Source: Semisulcospira habei (taxonomy: Eukaryota; Mollusca; Gastropoda; Semisulcospiridae). From it: 64,000 bases of DNA. The notes beneath the pieces were generated by a model. The model was not told where the DNA came from. It was given only the letters and a program-made list of their open reading frames with translations, and searched no databases. Location of the stretch: NCBI GenBank assembly GCA_036245525.1, contig BTPG01000007.1:165688976-165752975 (forward strand). The letters run 5' to 3'. The first letter of the stretch is position 1, and every line of letters begins with the position of its first letter. A program made the position numbers and the translations under genes. Of the stretch, positions 31,274 through 42,860 are shown piece by piece.

Positions 31274-32394
31274 GTGGGTACTGTGGATTTTTTGTTTAAT
31301 GAGACCTACGATGTAACCGTTGTAAGGTTTCGACACATTTTCTTCTGCGACGTTATTTCGACCCGGTGACTTTCAGCAGTATTGCATCAGTTTTGTCGGA
31401 CTCAGAGAGTGTACTGTCTAATTACGTGTATGAATAATTTACGTAACGGGTAGCTGGTCAGTTGTAGGTCATTAACTAGTACACGTAAACAGTACATGTA
31501 GTCAGTTGGAATGAACCTGGCAACCACGTTCACAGGAACTGTAATCGTTAGCTGTCTTTTGAAAACATTCTCCCACTGCACTTTGTACTAAAGCTTGAAT
31601 ACATGTGGCGGGTTCGATGCATGCTTTTTGCAGCATACTTTGGGATAGCAACATCAGTTGATAACAATAATAAATGGTTTCAATTGCTTGCATTTATTCA
31701 GAAGGTGGTCTGTCGTATTACAGGTACATAATCATTGATGATACAACCTAGCTCTATGCAGATCTATGTTCAACTGTGACCTGCAGCAGTAGTACCTAAG
31801 TACACACACACGCACATAATACTTAACATACATGTGTCAAAGCAGTTTGCTATGCCTAAATATCTAGACCTGACATCTAAAGCATTGGTTGGTATATAAA
31901 AGCCACGCAGAGTCCTGGCATGCTAGTGGACCCTAGCTGTTAGTGTGAAAGCATAGCTGCACCTGATGTGCCTCTATAGCCCAAGGTGAACTGTCAGGAA
32001 CTGACCTTGTAAGGTCCGTAGTGCAAGTAGGAATCAGGCCAAATTAAGGGTCCCATTTGAACTCCAGCCTCCACAAATAATGGGTCTTATTTTTTCTGCA
32101 CTTTACATGGATGATGCAACTATGTGGGACCCAATCCCCCAGAGTAATTCTGCTTCCCAACCCCCAGACCCCAAACCCATCTGCTTCAGTTCTTAAGCCA
32201 GCACTGATTTAGAAGCATACAAAATGTTAAAGTTAGAAAGCTTAATTTATGTCATGACTACATTAGCGGCACAAATGGCATGACTGAAGATGATTGACAT
32301 TGTGTCAGTTCAAGAGCCATATATATATTCTAATTTATCATGTCATTGGTGAGGCATGCACTGACATCTATCATACATGTCTTTGGTCACTTGT
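31274..32394. other. Mondo intron 1, first part
   Basis: No repeat or ORF of note. The intron extends to 42199 and its elements are listed separately. Confidence 0.5.
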
Positions 32395-32608
32395 TAACTC
32401 ATTCAGCCTGCCGCCACATATTTCCCAAGTTTTGGAGGCATCATCTAACGACTATGCACCTTTTGCAGGAGATGGGTTGACCATGATAATTCAAGGGTAG
32501 TGCCAGATTAGCTTGGCACCGACAGGCACCAAGCTAATCTGGCACTACCCTTGAATTATCATGGTCAACCCATCTCCTGCTGTAGTGTGTCAGGGCTGAA
32601 TGGGTTAA
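32395..32608. mobile_element. TTAA miniature element, X type
   Basis: TTAA at 32395 and 32605. Ends TTAACTCATTCAGCC ... GGCTGAATGGGTTAA are inverted. The hairpin has arms of about 50 nt from GGAGATGGGTTGACCATGAT through AGATTAGCTTGG. Arms match nearly perfectly except at the tip. Confidence 0.85.
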
Positions 32609-33148
32609 TAATGAGTTTGGAAAGAATTAAATGGAAAACAGATTTGACCTTCTCAAAAACTATTATAATGACCCAGAACATGAGGAACCCAACCATAGGC
32701 TTCACCAATATTTACAGTCATTGGAACAAAGCTGAGATATTTGTATGGACACGTTAATCATTTTCTGAGAAGAATGAACTTTCTCAGCCCTTAATTTGTA
32801 TGGTACAACAAATCTAGGTCACTGTTTTATCCAGATAATGTTTATTTAGGTCACCCACTCTACACACGCTATTGGTATCAGTTCAGTCATCAGCATACAG
32901 GCTGATTCACTTTTTTTTTCTTGTATGGAACGAAAAATCCTCTTTTTGCTAGCAAGAAGCATAGATCTAGATTGTGGTGAGCCTATGCATTTGCATGCTA
33001 CAATGCCTTTGCTGATGCTATGGAACTGTATATGTCCATTAGCTTAAATAAAAGTTATATTTACTATCGAGATAATGCGTCACTGTCTCTGCTGTGTCTG
33101 AGTCTGACTACAAATAGGTCACCTAATGCGGGCAAATGCTGTCACAAC

Positions 33149-33228
33149 TTAACCCTTTGCCTCCCAGAACCAAATGACTTCCATTTTATGGAATTAATGT
33201 CATCTTGCCCTGGGAGTTGAAGGGTTAA
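33149..33228. mobile_element. Short TTAA palindrome (80 bp)
   Basis: TTAACCCTTTGCCTCCCAG pairs with CTGGGAGTTGAAGGGTTAA; internal arms AATGACTTCCATT / GGAATTAATGTCAT pair imperfectly. There is no coding capacity. Confidence 0.75.
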
Positions 33229-33589
33229 AACTAGTTATAAATTAAATGTAAAATTTTCTTGTAGCATTAGTCTGTAGTAAGGAACTTAAATTATGCAGGC
33301 CGGTTACAAAATTAGTTCAGCACAGAATAGTTGCCCCAAGGCAGAGACTAGACATCACTAGGCATAACTCAGTCTAGAAACAGTAGTCCATAGCTCGAGC
33401 AGAGCGCGTGTGTACTTTGTCCATAAAGATTACTCCAGTAACTTTTTCATCGAAGGAACATCGTAAAATTTCGCGCCAATGCACCTTCCAGAAGCATAGA
33501 TTTTCATGACCCTTGCAGCCGCGGGGACTTACGAGAATCCTTGGCTGTTGATGTTGAAAGGGAGACGGTCGTTTTAGCGCTAACCGTTC

Positions 33590-33669
33590 AACCCTTTGGC
33601 TGTCGGTAGTTTGATTAGTCGAGGTGATTCCTGCAGGACTCACGTGGACTAAGCCAAGCCAAGGGTTAA
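33590..33669. mobile_element. Short palindrome of the TTTGGCTGTC type
   Basis: AACCCTTTGGCTGTCGGTAG ... GCCAAGGGTTAA, with a CGAGGTGATTCCTGCAG centre that recurs at 54487-54580, 51313 and 51875-51925. One TTAA edge is mutated. Confidence 0.65.
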
Positions 33670-33799
33670 GCGCGCCTTCCCGCAACCGAATGACATCATA
33701 CTCCTGACATCAGCTGTTACCTACCCCCTCCCTCTTTCCAGCCTCCTCCCCTTGAGGTTCATTGGCCAGTTCTGCCAAAGTTCTCCGATCTGAGATCAG

Positions 33800-33880
33800 C
33801 TGTGTCTGTGGTGCTAGACACCACCCCCCCCCCCCCTGGGGAGGGAGGGGGGGGGGGCTTTAGCACCACAGACCCTCTCA
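33800..33880. repeat. G/C-run hairpin
   Basis: TCTGTGGTGCTAG and its near-complement CTTTAGCACCACAGA flank a C14 run and G-rich loop. Unclassified. Confidence 0.5.
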
Positions 33881-34848
33881 CTCTCCAATCTCATCTGTCT
33901 CTGCCCCTGCCCCATCTCTCTTTTAGTTTTTGCCAGCCTCGACCTGCAGAACTTGCACACTGCTGAAGTCATCCCTGATCTGAGCCTTATGCATACTCCC
34001 ACATGTATCCACACACATAAACACCGCTCACACACACATCATTGTTGCATTCTCTGCTTGCGTTCTTGTATTGCCAATCCTCAAAGGATCAGGCAATAAC
34101 CCTATGCTGCGTGATGTTTCTTTGTTTACGGGGAAGTCATAAACACGGTTTACAGGTGTGGGGTCAGAGTTGTTTACAAAAGCAAGCTGCATGAGGGGTG
34201 CGTTCACCTAAAAAGAAGTATGATTCACTGTGGACGATTCTTAATGAGCTTGGGGTCAGAAGTTCGCGTGCGCGAAAACTAGGCTATCTGGGGCTGGACG
34301 CGCGACAGCAACATGGCGAGTAAAAGCGAGTAAAAGCGCAGAACGTCGAGGCCTTAGAGTTACGCCGTATTTTGAGCATTAGCAAATATCTGACCACATA
34401 TAAAAATCAGTCCCCTGTAAACCAATCACAGCCATTTGCATTGAAGCTTGATTGAATTGTGTTCGAAGAAACTTGTCAGCAGATGGAGCATTCAGAAGAT
34501 TGTGGTTTTATGATTTTCTTCTACACATTTGAGACATATGAGTGTTTTGTCAAAGCTTACACGGAACTTGTAACACTGAGTGCACACTATTTTTTTTCCC
34601 AAAGATTTGACAGCGCATTAGCATTGTTGGATAGGTCAACTCGGGTATATTTTGTGAATTTAGCCAGCGAAAAACAACACAGTTCAATTCAATTATCGGT
34701 TGTGGGCCTACTTAGTGTTGTCCCATGATGCACCCCTCCCCATCCCCCCTCAATGTTTCCAGTTTGGTGAATTCAAGCATGTGTAGGTGTGCGTCAGGTA
34801 GATAAATAAGCTAGCGGGTTAACACTATCTACAAGTGTTTGTCCTCTC

Positions 34849-34938
34849 TTAACCATTTCGCAGTTGGTAGCAATTTCAGAAGCCTGTTTTTCATAGGCAT
34901 CATTTCAACCAAATCGCTGCTGACAGCTAAAGGGTTAA
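34849..34938. mobile_element. Short TTAA palindrome (90 bp)
   Basis: TTAACCATTTCGCAGTTGG ... GACAGCTAAAGGGTTAA, with GAAGCCTGTTTTTCATAGGC inside. TTAA at both ends. Confidence 0.65.
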
Positions 34939-35039
34939 AATTGTCGAAGTCAGAAGACTGCAGCAGAATAAAATGTATGACATCCATCACTCTGTGTGTG
35001 TGTGTGTCAGTGTGTGAGCGTGGCAGCACTGCTCAATCA

Positions 35040-35140
35040 TCTAAAGGGATCAACTATGACATTTGAAGGGTAGTGCCATGGTATTTTCATGTGTTAAGCT
35101 GATCAGACAATACCCTTAAGCTATCACAGCTGATCCCCTG
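35040..35140. repeat. Degenerate TTAA-family hairpin
   Basis: GGGATCAACTATGACA and GAAGGGTAGTGCCA on the left, TACCCTT and CTATCACAGCTGATCCC on the right. It is recognisable by the cassette only. Confidence 0.5.
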
Positions 35141-35908
35141 TTTTCTTGAAATCAAGATTGTAAGCCAAAACTTTAATACATTGACATTCTATAGCAAAAC
35201 ACGCACACATACACACGTGAGAACAGGCACCTAACTTAAATTTTACAACAACAAAAATAAATGTTAACAGAGCAGAACCTGTTCTGGCAATCACCATTTT
35301 TGCTAGGGAAAGTGGCCTTAAACATCTCGTGCTGTCTCAAGAGAGGACGGTCTTGTAGGGCAAACAGTGGCATCCGGGCTGCAGCCACCTAAATGTTGGT
35401 CTTAAAGACAGGTGATCTGCTATAAGGATGGTCGCTCTAAACAGTTTCTGCTGTAAAGTCTATACATGCAAGTTTTTCTCACACCCGCAACACACTTGCA
35501 CATGCACCCACACACGAGCAGACGTCGGAATTCGGATCAACCACTCCTTCCTCCGTTGAGTTTCGGTTGCTTTTGGAAAAGTATGAAATTAAAGTTTTGC
35601 ATTTTCATTATTCTGTGCTCTATTTGATGTGCACACAGGAACAACGCAATGGCATTTCGATCTACACTTCGACTGCTCCTTCTCTGTCGCCATGAAAGTA
35701 CCGTCTGCCCCTCCCACACGTTCCCCATATAGCCTCGCTTTCGATGCGACCTTCACCTCATGAATATTCGTTGAGAATCGTCCATAGGTACTTTCACACT
35801 GACTAGCAGGCCAGCCATCCCTCAAAGTAGGGTACAATGCAATATCAGTAATCACACAGTACAACAAAAATAAAGTATAGGATTAATATTTTCAATGTGA
35901 CTCAGATG

Positions 35909-36123
35909 TTAACCCATTCAACCCTGCCACACTACAGCAGAAAATGGGTCAACCATGATAATTCAAGGGTGGTGCCAGATTAGCTTGGCGCCTATCGGCG
36001 CTAAGCTAATCTGGTACAACCCTTGAATTGTCATGGTCGACCCATCTCCTGCATGCAACAGGTGCATAGTCGTTAGATGCCTCCAAAATTTGCGAAATGC
36101 GTGCGTCTGGCTGAATGAGTTAA
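35909..36123. mobile_element. TTAA miniature element, X type
   Basis: TTAA at 35909 and 36120. Ends TTAACCCATTCAACC / GGCTGAATGAGTTAA. The hairpin CATGATAATTCAAGGGTGGT ... ACCCTTGAATTGTCATG has a few mismatches near the tip. Confidence 0.85.
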
Positions 36124-36465
36124 GTCATGTCTCAGGATTTTTGTTTCACAAACATATTTAGGTTTTAACCCCATCACGGCAGATTGTCCTCTGGAATAAT
36201 CATATTTTCATTGTCAAACATCCCCAGTCACCAAAAGAACATAGACGCAAAGTGGTTTCAGCAATAGTCATAGGGGCTTATGATAATCTATACCCTTTGC
36301 AGCTGGGCGTTGTTCAGTTATTTCCGGAACTGAAGGGCTTAGTAACAAAACAGCTGTCATTAGAACTCCAAGAGGTGTGCATTTTTGGCTATGGTTGTAA
36401 TAAAAAGGGACATAACTTGATCACAGTTACATGTAACATATTCCTTACTTACTTACTTACGCCTG

Positions 36466-37196
36466 TCACCCCTACCCGGGTATAGGCCGTCGACGAGAGA
36501 CCTCCAGCAACTCCTGTCCTGTGCTTCTCCTTCGATTCTACTCCAGGTGGTTCCCAGTCTCTTGATGTCTGCTTGGAGGTCTCGACGCCAGGAGTTTCTC
36601 GGCCTACCTCTTTTCCTCTTTCCCTGGGGGTTCCATGACAATGCCTGCCTAGTGATACTGGAAGCTGGCTTTCTCAGACTGTGACCGATCCATCCCCATC
36701 TTCTTCGCCCAATTTCATTCTCTGCTGTTATCTGCTCTGTTCTCTCCCAGAGTCTGACGTTGCTGATCTTCTCTGGCCAGTGGATTTTCAAAATTCTTCT
36801 AAGGCAACTGTTCATGAAGGTCTGTACTCTGTTGACTGTGGTTTTTGTCAATCTCCATGTCTCTGCTCCATATAGGAGAACTGCTTTTACATTGGAGTTG
36901 AAAATCCGGACTTTGGTGTGTTGTGACAGCTCTCTGGAACTCCACACTTTTTTCAACTGGAGAAAGGCTGCTCTGGCTTTACCGATTCGTGCTCTGACAT
37001 CTGCATCAGTGCCGCCTTTTTTGTCTATGATGCTCCCGAGATAGGTGAAGGACTCCACCTCCTCCAACGGGGTGCCAGCAAGCAAGACTGGTTCTTCCCT
37101 GGTTGCGTTCAGCCTCATTGTCTTTGTTTTCTGTTTGTGAATGGTGAGGCCCACTTGGGACGAGATGTTAGCAAGCCTCGTGGTCTTGTCCTGCAT
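36466..37196 (-). pseudogene. LINE C-terminal domain
   Basis: Contains TYLGSIIDKKGGTDADVRA, KVRIFNSNVKAVLLYGAETW, LRRILKIHWPEKISN, GRRRWGWIGHSLRK and GKRKRGRPRNSWRRD. It continues the RT frame after one stop codon, so it belongs to the same original ORF. The nested copy at 37796-38391 encodes the same residues with one Asp/Asn difference noticed. Confidence 0.85.
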
Positions 37197-37199
37197 TTG

Positions 37200-37795
37200 T
37201 TAATCAGTGTGGGACAGTAATGCCAAGTCGTCTGCAAAATCGAGGTCGTCAAGCTGTGTCCACAGTGTCCACTGTATTCCACTTCGTCTGTGCTCTGTGG
37301 TCATCTTCATGACCCAGTCTATGGCCAGTAGGAAGAGGAACGGAGACAGCAGACACCCCTGCCTGACACCAGTTCTGACCTGGAGCTCTCTGGTGAACTG
37401 CCCTTCGTGGATCACGCGACATGTCATGCCATCATAGCTGCTCTTGATCAGGCGGACGAGCTTTGTGGGTACACCGTAGTGTCGTAGGAGTTTCCACAGA
37501 GTCTCTCGGTCCACGCTGTCAAATGCTTTCTCATAATCCACAAAGTTGACGTACAGCGGGGAGCTCCACTCCAGAGACTGTTCCACGATGATGCGGAGAG
37601 TGGCGATCTGGTCTGTACATGATCGGTTCTTCCTGAATCCTGCTTGCTGGTCTCTCAGCTGGGGGTCAACGGAGCTCTTCATTCTCTCTAGGATGATCCT
37701 GTTGAAGACCTTTCCTGGTACTGACAGCAAGGTGATTCCTCTGTAGTTGGAACACTTGCTGAGGTCGCCTTTCTTGGGAAGCTTGATTAGGTGCC
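37200..37795 (-). pseudogene. LINE reverse transcriptase core
   Basis: LIKLPKKGDLSKCSNYRGIT, AGFRKNRSCTDQI, VDYEKAFDSVDRETLW (first catalytic Asp), VRTGVRQGCLLSPFLFLLA and FADDLALLSHTD (FADD catalytic box). It is interrupted on its N-terminal side by the nested copy; HLIKLPKKG resumes after the target duplication. Confidence 0.85.
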
Positions 37796-38391
37796 TCGGG
37801 AGCATCATAGACAAAAAAGGCGGCACTGATGCAGATGTCAGAGCACGAATCGGTAAAGCCAGAGCAGCCTTTCTCCAGTTGAAAAAAGTGTGGAGTTCCA
37901 GAGAGCTGTCACAACACACCAAAGTCCGGATTTTCAACTCCAATGTAAAAGCAGTTCTCCTATATGGAGCAGAGACATGGAGATTGACAAAAACCACAGT
38001 CAACAGAGTACAGACCTTCATGAACAGTTGCCTTAGAAGAATTTTGAAAATCCACTGGCCAGAGAAGATCAGCAACGTCAGACTCTGGGAGAGAACAGAG
38101 CAGATAACAGCAGAGAATGAAATTGGGCGAAGAAGATGGGGATGGATCGGTCACAGTCTGAGAAAGCCAGCTTCCAGTATCACTAGGCAGGCATTGTCAT
38201 GGAACCCCCAGGGAAAGAGGAAAAGAGGTAGGCCGAGAAACTCCTGGCGTCGAGACCTCCAAGCAGACATCAAGAGACTGGGAACCACCTGGAGTAGAAT
38301 CGAAGGAGAAGCACAGGACAGGAGTTGCTGGAGGTCTCTCGTCAACGGCCTATACCCGGGTAGGGGTGACAGGCGTAAGTAAGTAAGTAAG
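37796..38391 (+). mobile_element. 5'-truncated copy of the same LINE, inserted inverted
   Basis: A 596-bp 3' end of the LINE on the plus strand, starting within the GSIIDKKGG codons and ending in (GTAA)n. A target duplication TTGATTAGGTGCC is at 37783-37795 and 38392-38404. With 36446-37040 it forms an inverted repeat of about 590 bp with a loop of about 750 bp. Confidence 0.93.
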
Positions 38392-38404
38392 TTGATTAGG
38401 TGCC

Positions 38405-40146
38405 CCTCTTTCCAGTCAGCTGGCATCACCTCCTCTTCCCAGATCTTTCCAAACAGTGGGTACAGCATCTCGACTGTTGTCTCTAGGTCTGCTTTCAGAG
38501 ACTCCGCTGGGATGCCATCTGGCCCTGCTGCTTTGCCATTCTTCAAAAATGCCACTGCTTTTCTGATCTCTTCCCGGCTGGGTCTGTCACAGCTGATGGG
38601 TAGGTCGGTCTCTGCCGGCTGGATGTCGGGGGGGGGGGTCGGGTGGGCTAGGTCTGTTCAGTAACTCTTCAAAATACTCGGCCCATCTGTCGAGTTGGTC
38701 TGCTCTGTCTGCAATAGGCTTGCCTTCTTTGTCTTTTACTGGTCTTTCTGTATGGCCATACTTACCCGACAATCTTCTGGTAATGTCGTAGAGCTGTTTC
38801 ATGTTGCCGCTGCCTGCTGCCTTTTCTGCCTCTGCTGCCAGGCTGTCTGTGTAGGCCCTCTTGTCTGCCCTGATACTCCTCTTCACCTCGCGGTTGGCTT
38901 CCGAGTATTCCCCCTGTGCCCTTACTTTGGCTGCTCTCGTGCGACTGTTGTTGACCGCTGCTTTCTTCTGCTTCCTCGCTTCTATCTTCTTCAAGGTCTG
39001 TGCCGACAGCCAGTCCTTGTGGTGGTGTTTCCTGAACCCTACAGTGTCTTTGCAGGTTGAGTTCAGCGCCTCTCTAACTGCCTTCCACTGCTGCTCTGTG
39101 GTGACCGCCTCCTCTTCATTTACTAGCTCCTGTAGCGCTTGAAACCGGTTGGACAGCACCAGTTTGAACTCTTCTCTAACTCCAGTTTCTCTCAGGAGGC
39201 CTACATTATAGCGCTGTCTTCTTGTTGTCTCTGTGCGGCTTTTCTTTAGCTTGAGCTTCATTCTTAAGGTAAGCAGATGGTGGTCTGAGGCGACATCTGC
39301 TCCCCTCCTCACTCGAACATCTTGAAGGGATCTTCTAAATTTCTTGCTAATGCAGATATGGTCTATTTGGTTCTCTGTTGTATGGTCAGGTGAGACCCAA
39401 GTTGCTTTGTGTATTCTTCTGTGTGGGAAGATGCTGCCTCCAATGACAAGTCGGTTTAGAGCACAAAAGTCTACAATTACAAACCTCTCCCCGTTCTCAC
39501 TCATCTCCGAGCCTAGTCCCTGTCTCCCCATCACCTCTTCGTATCCGGTGTTGTCCTCCCCTATTTTGGCATTAAAATCGCCCATGACGATGGTGATGTC
39601 TCGCTCCGCACATTTGTCCACGGCACTCTGGAGTCGGTCGTAGAACTCTTGTTTCTCTTCCTCGTCACTGTCATTGGTGGGCGCATAACACTGGATGACG
39701 TTCAGCTTGAGCTTTTTCTTAGTTCTAAAGGCTGCTGTTATAATTCTTGGCCCAAGAGGTTCCCAGCCCATCAGCGCTCTCTGTGCCACTGGTGACAGCA
39801 TGAGTGCTACTCCTTCTGTATGGGGGGCATTCTCCTCTTCATGACCTGAATACAGAATCATCTCCCCACTTAACAGCCTTTTCTGGCCAGACTGCGTCCA
39901 TCTGGCTTCACTGATGCCTAGCAGGGAAAGGTTGTACTTTTGCATTTCCGCTGCTATCTGGGCGGCCTTGCCGCTCTGGTACATGGTCTTGACGTTCCAT
40001 GTGCCCATGGTTGTATCCATGGATAGAGAGAGGCGGCTCGGTCCTGTGGCTTCCGAAGACTTCCGGCTTTCACCACTGGACGTCATAAGTCTTCTAGTAG
40101 AAGAACCTTCCTCCTCCAGGAAAGGAATTACTGTTAATCTTTTCAT
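38405..40146 (-). pseudogene. LINE endonuclease and linker
   Basis: TMGTWNVKTMYQSGK, LGISEARWT, VIQCYAPTNDSDEEEKQEFY, ITIVMGDFNAKIG, FPHRRIHKATWVSPD, NQIDHICIS and ASDHHLLTLRM are the APE-endonuclease motifs, with catalytic E, D, N and H visible. The ORF beginning at 40146 is closed by the homopolymer frameshift near 38630; the frame DIQPAETDLPISC then continues into GKAAGPDGIPAE up to the nested insertion. Confidence 0.88.
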
Positions 40147-40365
40147 CGGCGTTTTTGTAGCTATTTCCTTTTTTGCAGGGTGGGGAAGCTACCCCCACGC
40201 CCAACCCCCTTACTAGGAGGACCAGGGGTTTTCTGTCGGGGTCACCTTCCCTTAGACCATGTTGGTTCACGGCACCTTATTTCATTCGGTGCACCCCTCT
40301 CACGAGGGACCCCCTATCCACCACCCAGGGGACGCGCCTCAACGCCGTATGGTCCCAGCGCGAGG
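40147..40365 (-). promoter_or_regulatory. LINE 5' UTR
   Basis: About 220 bp GC-rich leader between the EN ORF and the 5' target duplication. LINE promoters are normally internal to this region. No specific motif was recognised. Confidence 0.5.
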
Positions 40366-40840
40366 AACATATTCCTGCAATGCTAATTTATTTTTAGCCC
40401 TCCAGGATCCCATGTGAGGTGACTGGAGTATTGAGTGAAGCTAAAGGTGCATAGTGCGGTTTTCTATTTTGAGACAATGTCAGCATGAAAGTTCACAGCT
40501 AGAATGCAGACGGTGTTTGATGGTGTACAACAAAAGGCATAGATTTAGTTTCTCATGAGCTTGGGAAGTCTGTTTGGAATTAGAGAACTCAGTCTCATTT
40601 TGTTTGCGAGAGTGATAGATTCTCATGAGAATCTTTGCCTAGTGCATTGATATATTATGCATAATTTATCAGTCATATTCATAAACTGGTCTGCACCATT
40701 ATAATATACACCAGTGCATTTTGGAAACTGGTGGCCACCGTATATGAACATGCCCACAGTCGTAGTGGATTGTTCAAATCCTATCCATCAGCATCAAAGG
40801 TAAAGGTGTACATGTACATAGTTCCTTCAGGACCTGATCT

Positions 40841-41093
40841 TTGAACCCTTTTAGCCCCAGATCCCTACAGCAGGAGATGGCTTGACCATGATAATTCAAG
40901 TTTGGTAGTGCCAGATTAGCTTGGCGCCTGAAGGCGCCAAGCTAATCTGGCACTACCCTTGAAATATCATGGTCAGTCCATCTCTTGCAGCTGGTACATT
41001 ATCATGGTCAGTCCATCTCTTGCAGCTGGTACATAGTCATTAGGCAGCACCTCCAAAATTGGAGAAATGGGATCTTGGGGCTGAAAGGGTTAA
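40841..41093. mobile_element. TTAA miniature element, X type
   Basis: The left TTAA is mutated (TTGA); the right TTAA is at 41090. Terminal ACCCTTTTAGCCCCAGATCCC; hairpin centred on GGCGCCTGAAGGCGCC. The right arm segment TCATGGTCAGTCCATCTCTT is duplicated (40969-41028). Confidence 0.85.
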
Positions 41094-41322
41094 GCGGAGA
41101 CAAACCATTGGCTGTCTGAGGTTATGATTTTTTCGTCTGCATGTCTGACATTTATATTATAGCAGTAAAGTGAGAGCGACCTGTGAGGAGGGTGTTTTTT
41201 TATCAGGGAGGGGAGGTTAATACTTGTTTACCTTGTGACTGTTCGTGCCACTGAACTAGACAGCCCTGTTTGTGGAATTTTTTTTTATAATCTGATTGTA
41301 TGCATATAACATACATATTGTG

Positions 41323-41506
41323 TTAACCCTTTTAGCCTCGAGTCCCTGTAGCAGGAGATGGGTTGACCATGATAATTCAAGGGTAGTGCCAGATTAGCTT
41401 GGCGCCTTGAATTATCATGGTCCATTCATCCGCTGCAACTGGTAGATACTCGTTGGGCAACACCTCCCAAATTTGAGAAATGGGTCCTTGGGGCTAAAAG
41501 GGTTAA
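41323..41506. mobile_element. TTAA miniature element, X type, one arm deleted
   Basis: TTAA at 41323 and 41503. Ends TTAACCCTTTTAGCC / GGCTAAAAGGGTTAA. The 3' arm of the hairpin lacks CAAGCTAATCTGGCACTACC, leaving GGCGCCTTGAATTATCATGG. Confidence 0.85.
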
Positions 41507-41622
41507 CTGATTTCTTTTTATCTGCTCTCATGACTGGCATCTACCCCACTTTCTCCTGCTTAAGTTGATGTTTTTCCTGGTGGGAACAATTTGGAAGTGA
41601 TCCATTTCTCAGACTCATGACA

Positions 41623-41624
<2 letters not shown>

Positions 41625-41682
<58 letters not shown>
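41625..41682. repeat. (CT)n microsatellite
   Basis: Twenty-nine CT units. Confidence 0.98.
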
Positions 41683-41685
<3 letters not shown>

Positions 41686-42049
41686 GTCTTACTTACACAT
41701 ACACACACTAAAACTGCACACAAGGGTGCACTGCACATTAAATATTTTAAGTCATTTTTTTAAAATAATATTTTTCTGGCCTTTGTTTTTAAAGTTCGGA
41801 TGATAATGTATTAAAAAAAAATTTTTTTTTTTGGTTTTGTTACTGCCTGCCTGCATTCAGTTGGAACAATGAACAGGGCCAGCTTCTATTTTATTTTAGG
41901 AAAATTTCATCACTTGCTATGATGTGCATTAGAGAAAAATTAAACCCTCCAAAAGTTGAATGTGTATGCACCGCTGGTCCTGGAAACAGTCAAGTGCATA
42001 ATAATTAATATGCTCTGATGTTGACGTCTCCACATTTAAGAGTTGTCAC

Positions 42050-42160
42050 CAGAAGACTGCAGGAGACAGTTCGACCATGACGGTTCCAAGGGTGGTGCTC
42101 ACCCGTCAACTATCATGGTCGATCAGTTATCAGTGGTGTGTAAGGGGGCTAAATGACCTG
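42050..42160. repeat. Degenerate TTAA-family hairpin
   Basis: CGACCATGACGGTTCCAAGG ... CTATCATGGTCG arms with most of the core deleted. Confidence 0.5.
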
Positions 42161-42199
42161 AGACAGTGCATTTAATGCTGCCTTTTTTCTTATCTCCAG

Positions 42200-42306
42200 C
42201 GGCAAGATCACATCGCCAAAATGGAAGCCGTTCCGCGGAATGCACTTGACTGTCAAGGACAAAGTTCGTCTCAACAACATCATTTGGCGAGAGTGGCACA
42301 TGCAGT
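42200..42306 (+). CDS. MLXIP: Mondo exon 2, Mondo conserved region 3
   Basis: A 107-bp exon. After the split serine it encodes GKITSPKWKPFRGMHLTVKD and KVRLNNIIWREWHMQ. This SPKWKxFxG...RLNNxIWRxWxMQ block is a hallmark of Mondo family glucose-response regions; in mammals it includes 14-3-3 contacts. Acceptor TTTTTCTTATCTCCAG; donor CAGT|GTGAGT. The last base T completes Tyr with exon 3. I found it by translating around the splice sites, as it is too short to stand out as an ORF. Confidence 0.95.
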
Positions 42307-42391
42307 GTGAGTAAAAATAAACACTTGTGCATGCAGCTACAGGTAATGCTTACAGTGCCAGTGGCAGCCTGCACAAGGGGGTCAACTATTT

Positions 42392-42560
42392 GCTGAATAA
42401 CCCTTATCATTCTGATACACCCATTGCTTGAAATAAATTTGACTGATAGTTCAAGAGTGGTGCCAGAATAGCTTGGCGCCTGAGGCGCCAACCTATTTTG
42501 GCACCACCCTTAAACTAAAACAGTTGATCTATCTCCTAATCTGCAATGTAGCCTGTAGGA
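42392..42560. mobile_element. Degenerate Y-type TTAA element
   Basis: AACCCTTATCATTCTGATAC on the left; hairpin AGTGGTGCCAGAATAGCTTG / CAACCTATTTTGGCACCACC. The edges are decayed. Confidence 0.65.
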
Positions 42561-42727
42561 CAATAAACAAATTTTACCAAATACCAAATCAGCCTCAGGA
42601 GGTAATGGGGAAAATGACTGGTGATTGTAATTGCGGTGGTGTTTGTAATTACGTAAATACATACACGTACCATATTAATACTAGTGGAATTTTGAGAAGA
42701 CAAATTAGTCTTGTCAGAAGATGAATC

Positions 42728-42860
42728 AGTCTTGTCAGTAATGTTAGTTCAAGGGTAGTTTTTTTTGGCGCCTTTAAATGCCAAGCTGGTCTGGCACTAC
42801 CCATGAGCTTATATCCATCTTGTTCACTGACGTGTACTACCCATTGGGCCACCATGGTTG
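42728..42860. repeat. Degenerate TTAA-family hairpin
   Basis: GTTCAAGGGTAG, GGCGCC and CCAAGCTGGTCTGGCACTAC remain. Confidence 0.5.

Larger units (their letters stand above)
36446..40365 (-). mobile_element. Near full-length EN-RT LINE with self-nested insertion
   Basis: The minus strand reads 5' UTR, APE-type endonuclease, RT, C-terminal region, then a (GTAA)n tail at 36446-36464. A target duplication AACATATTCCT flanks it (36435-36445 and 40366-40376). It is about 3.3 kb without the nested copy. Defects: a frameshift at the C9/G9 run near 38629-38638, an in-frame TAA at about 37197-37199 before QMQDKTT, and the insertion at 37796-38391. It lies in Mondo intron 1, antisense to the gene. The clade is not certain; the C-terminal region (RRRWGWIGHSLRK, GKRKRGRPRNSWRRD) resembles RTE-X/craft-type elements of marine invertebrates. 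Confidence 0.9.

Noticed and set aside
34459..34728. 89-codon plus-strand frame in Mondo intron 1
   Set aside because: No recognisable domain, no splice context, and length expected by chance.
38392..40216. Plus-strand frames across the LINE
   Set aside because: Antisense shadows of the EN and RT frame.
41541..41738. Short protein with long Glu-Arg repeat
   Set aside because: Translation of the (CT)n microsatellite on the minus strand.
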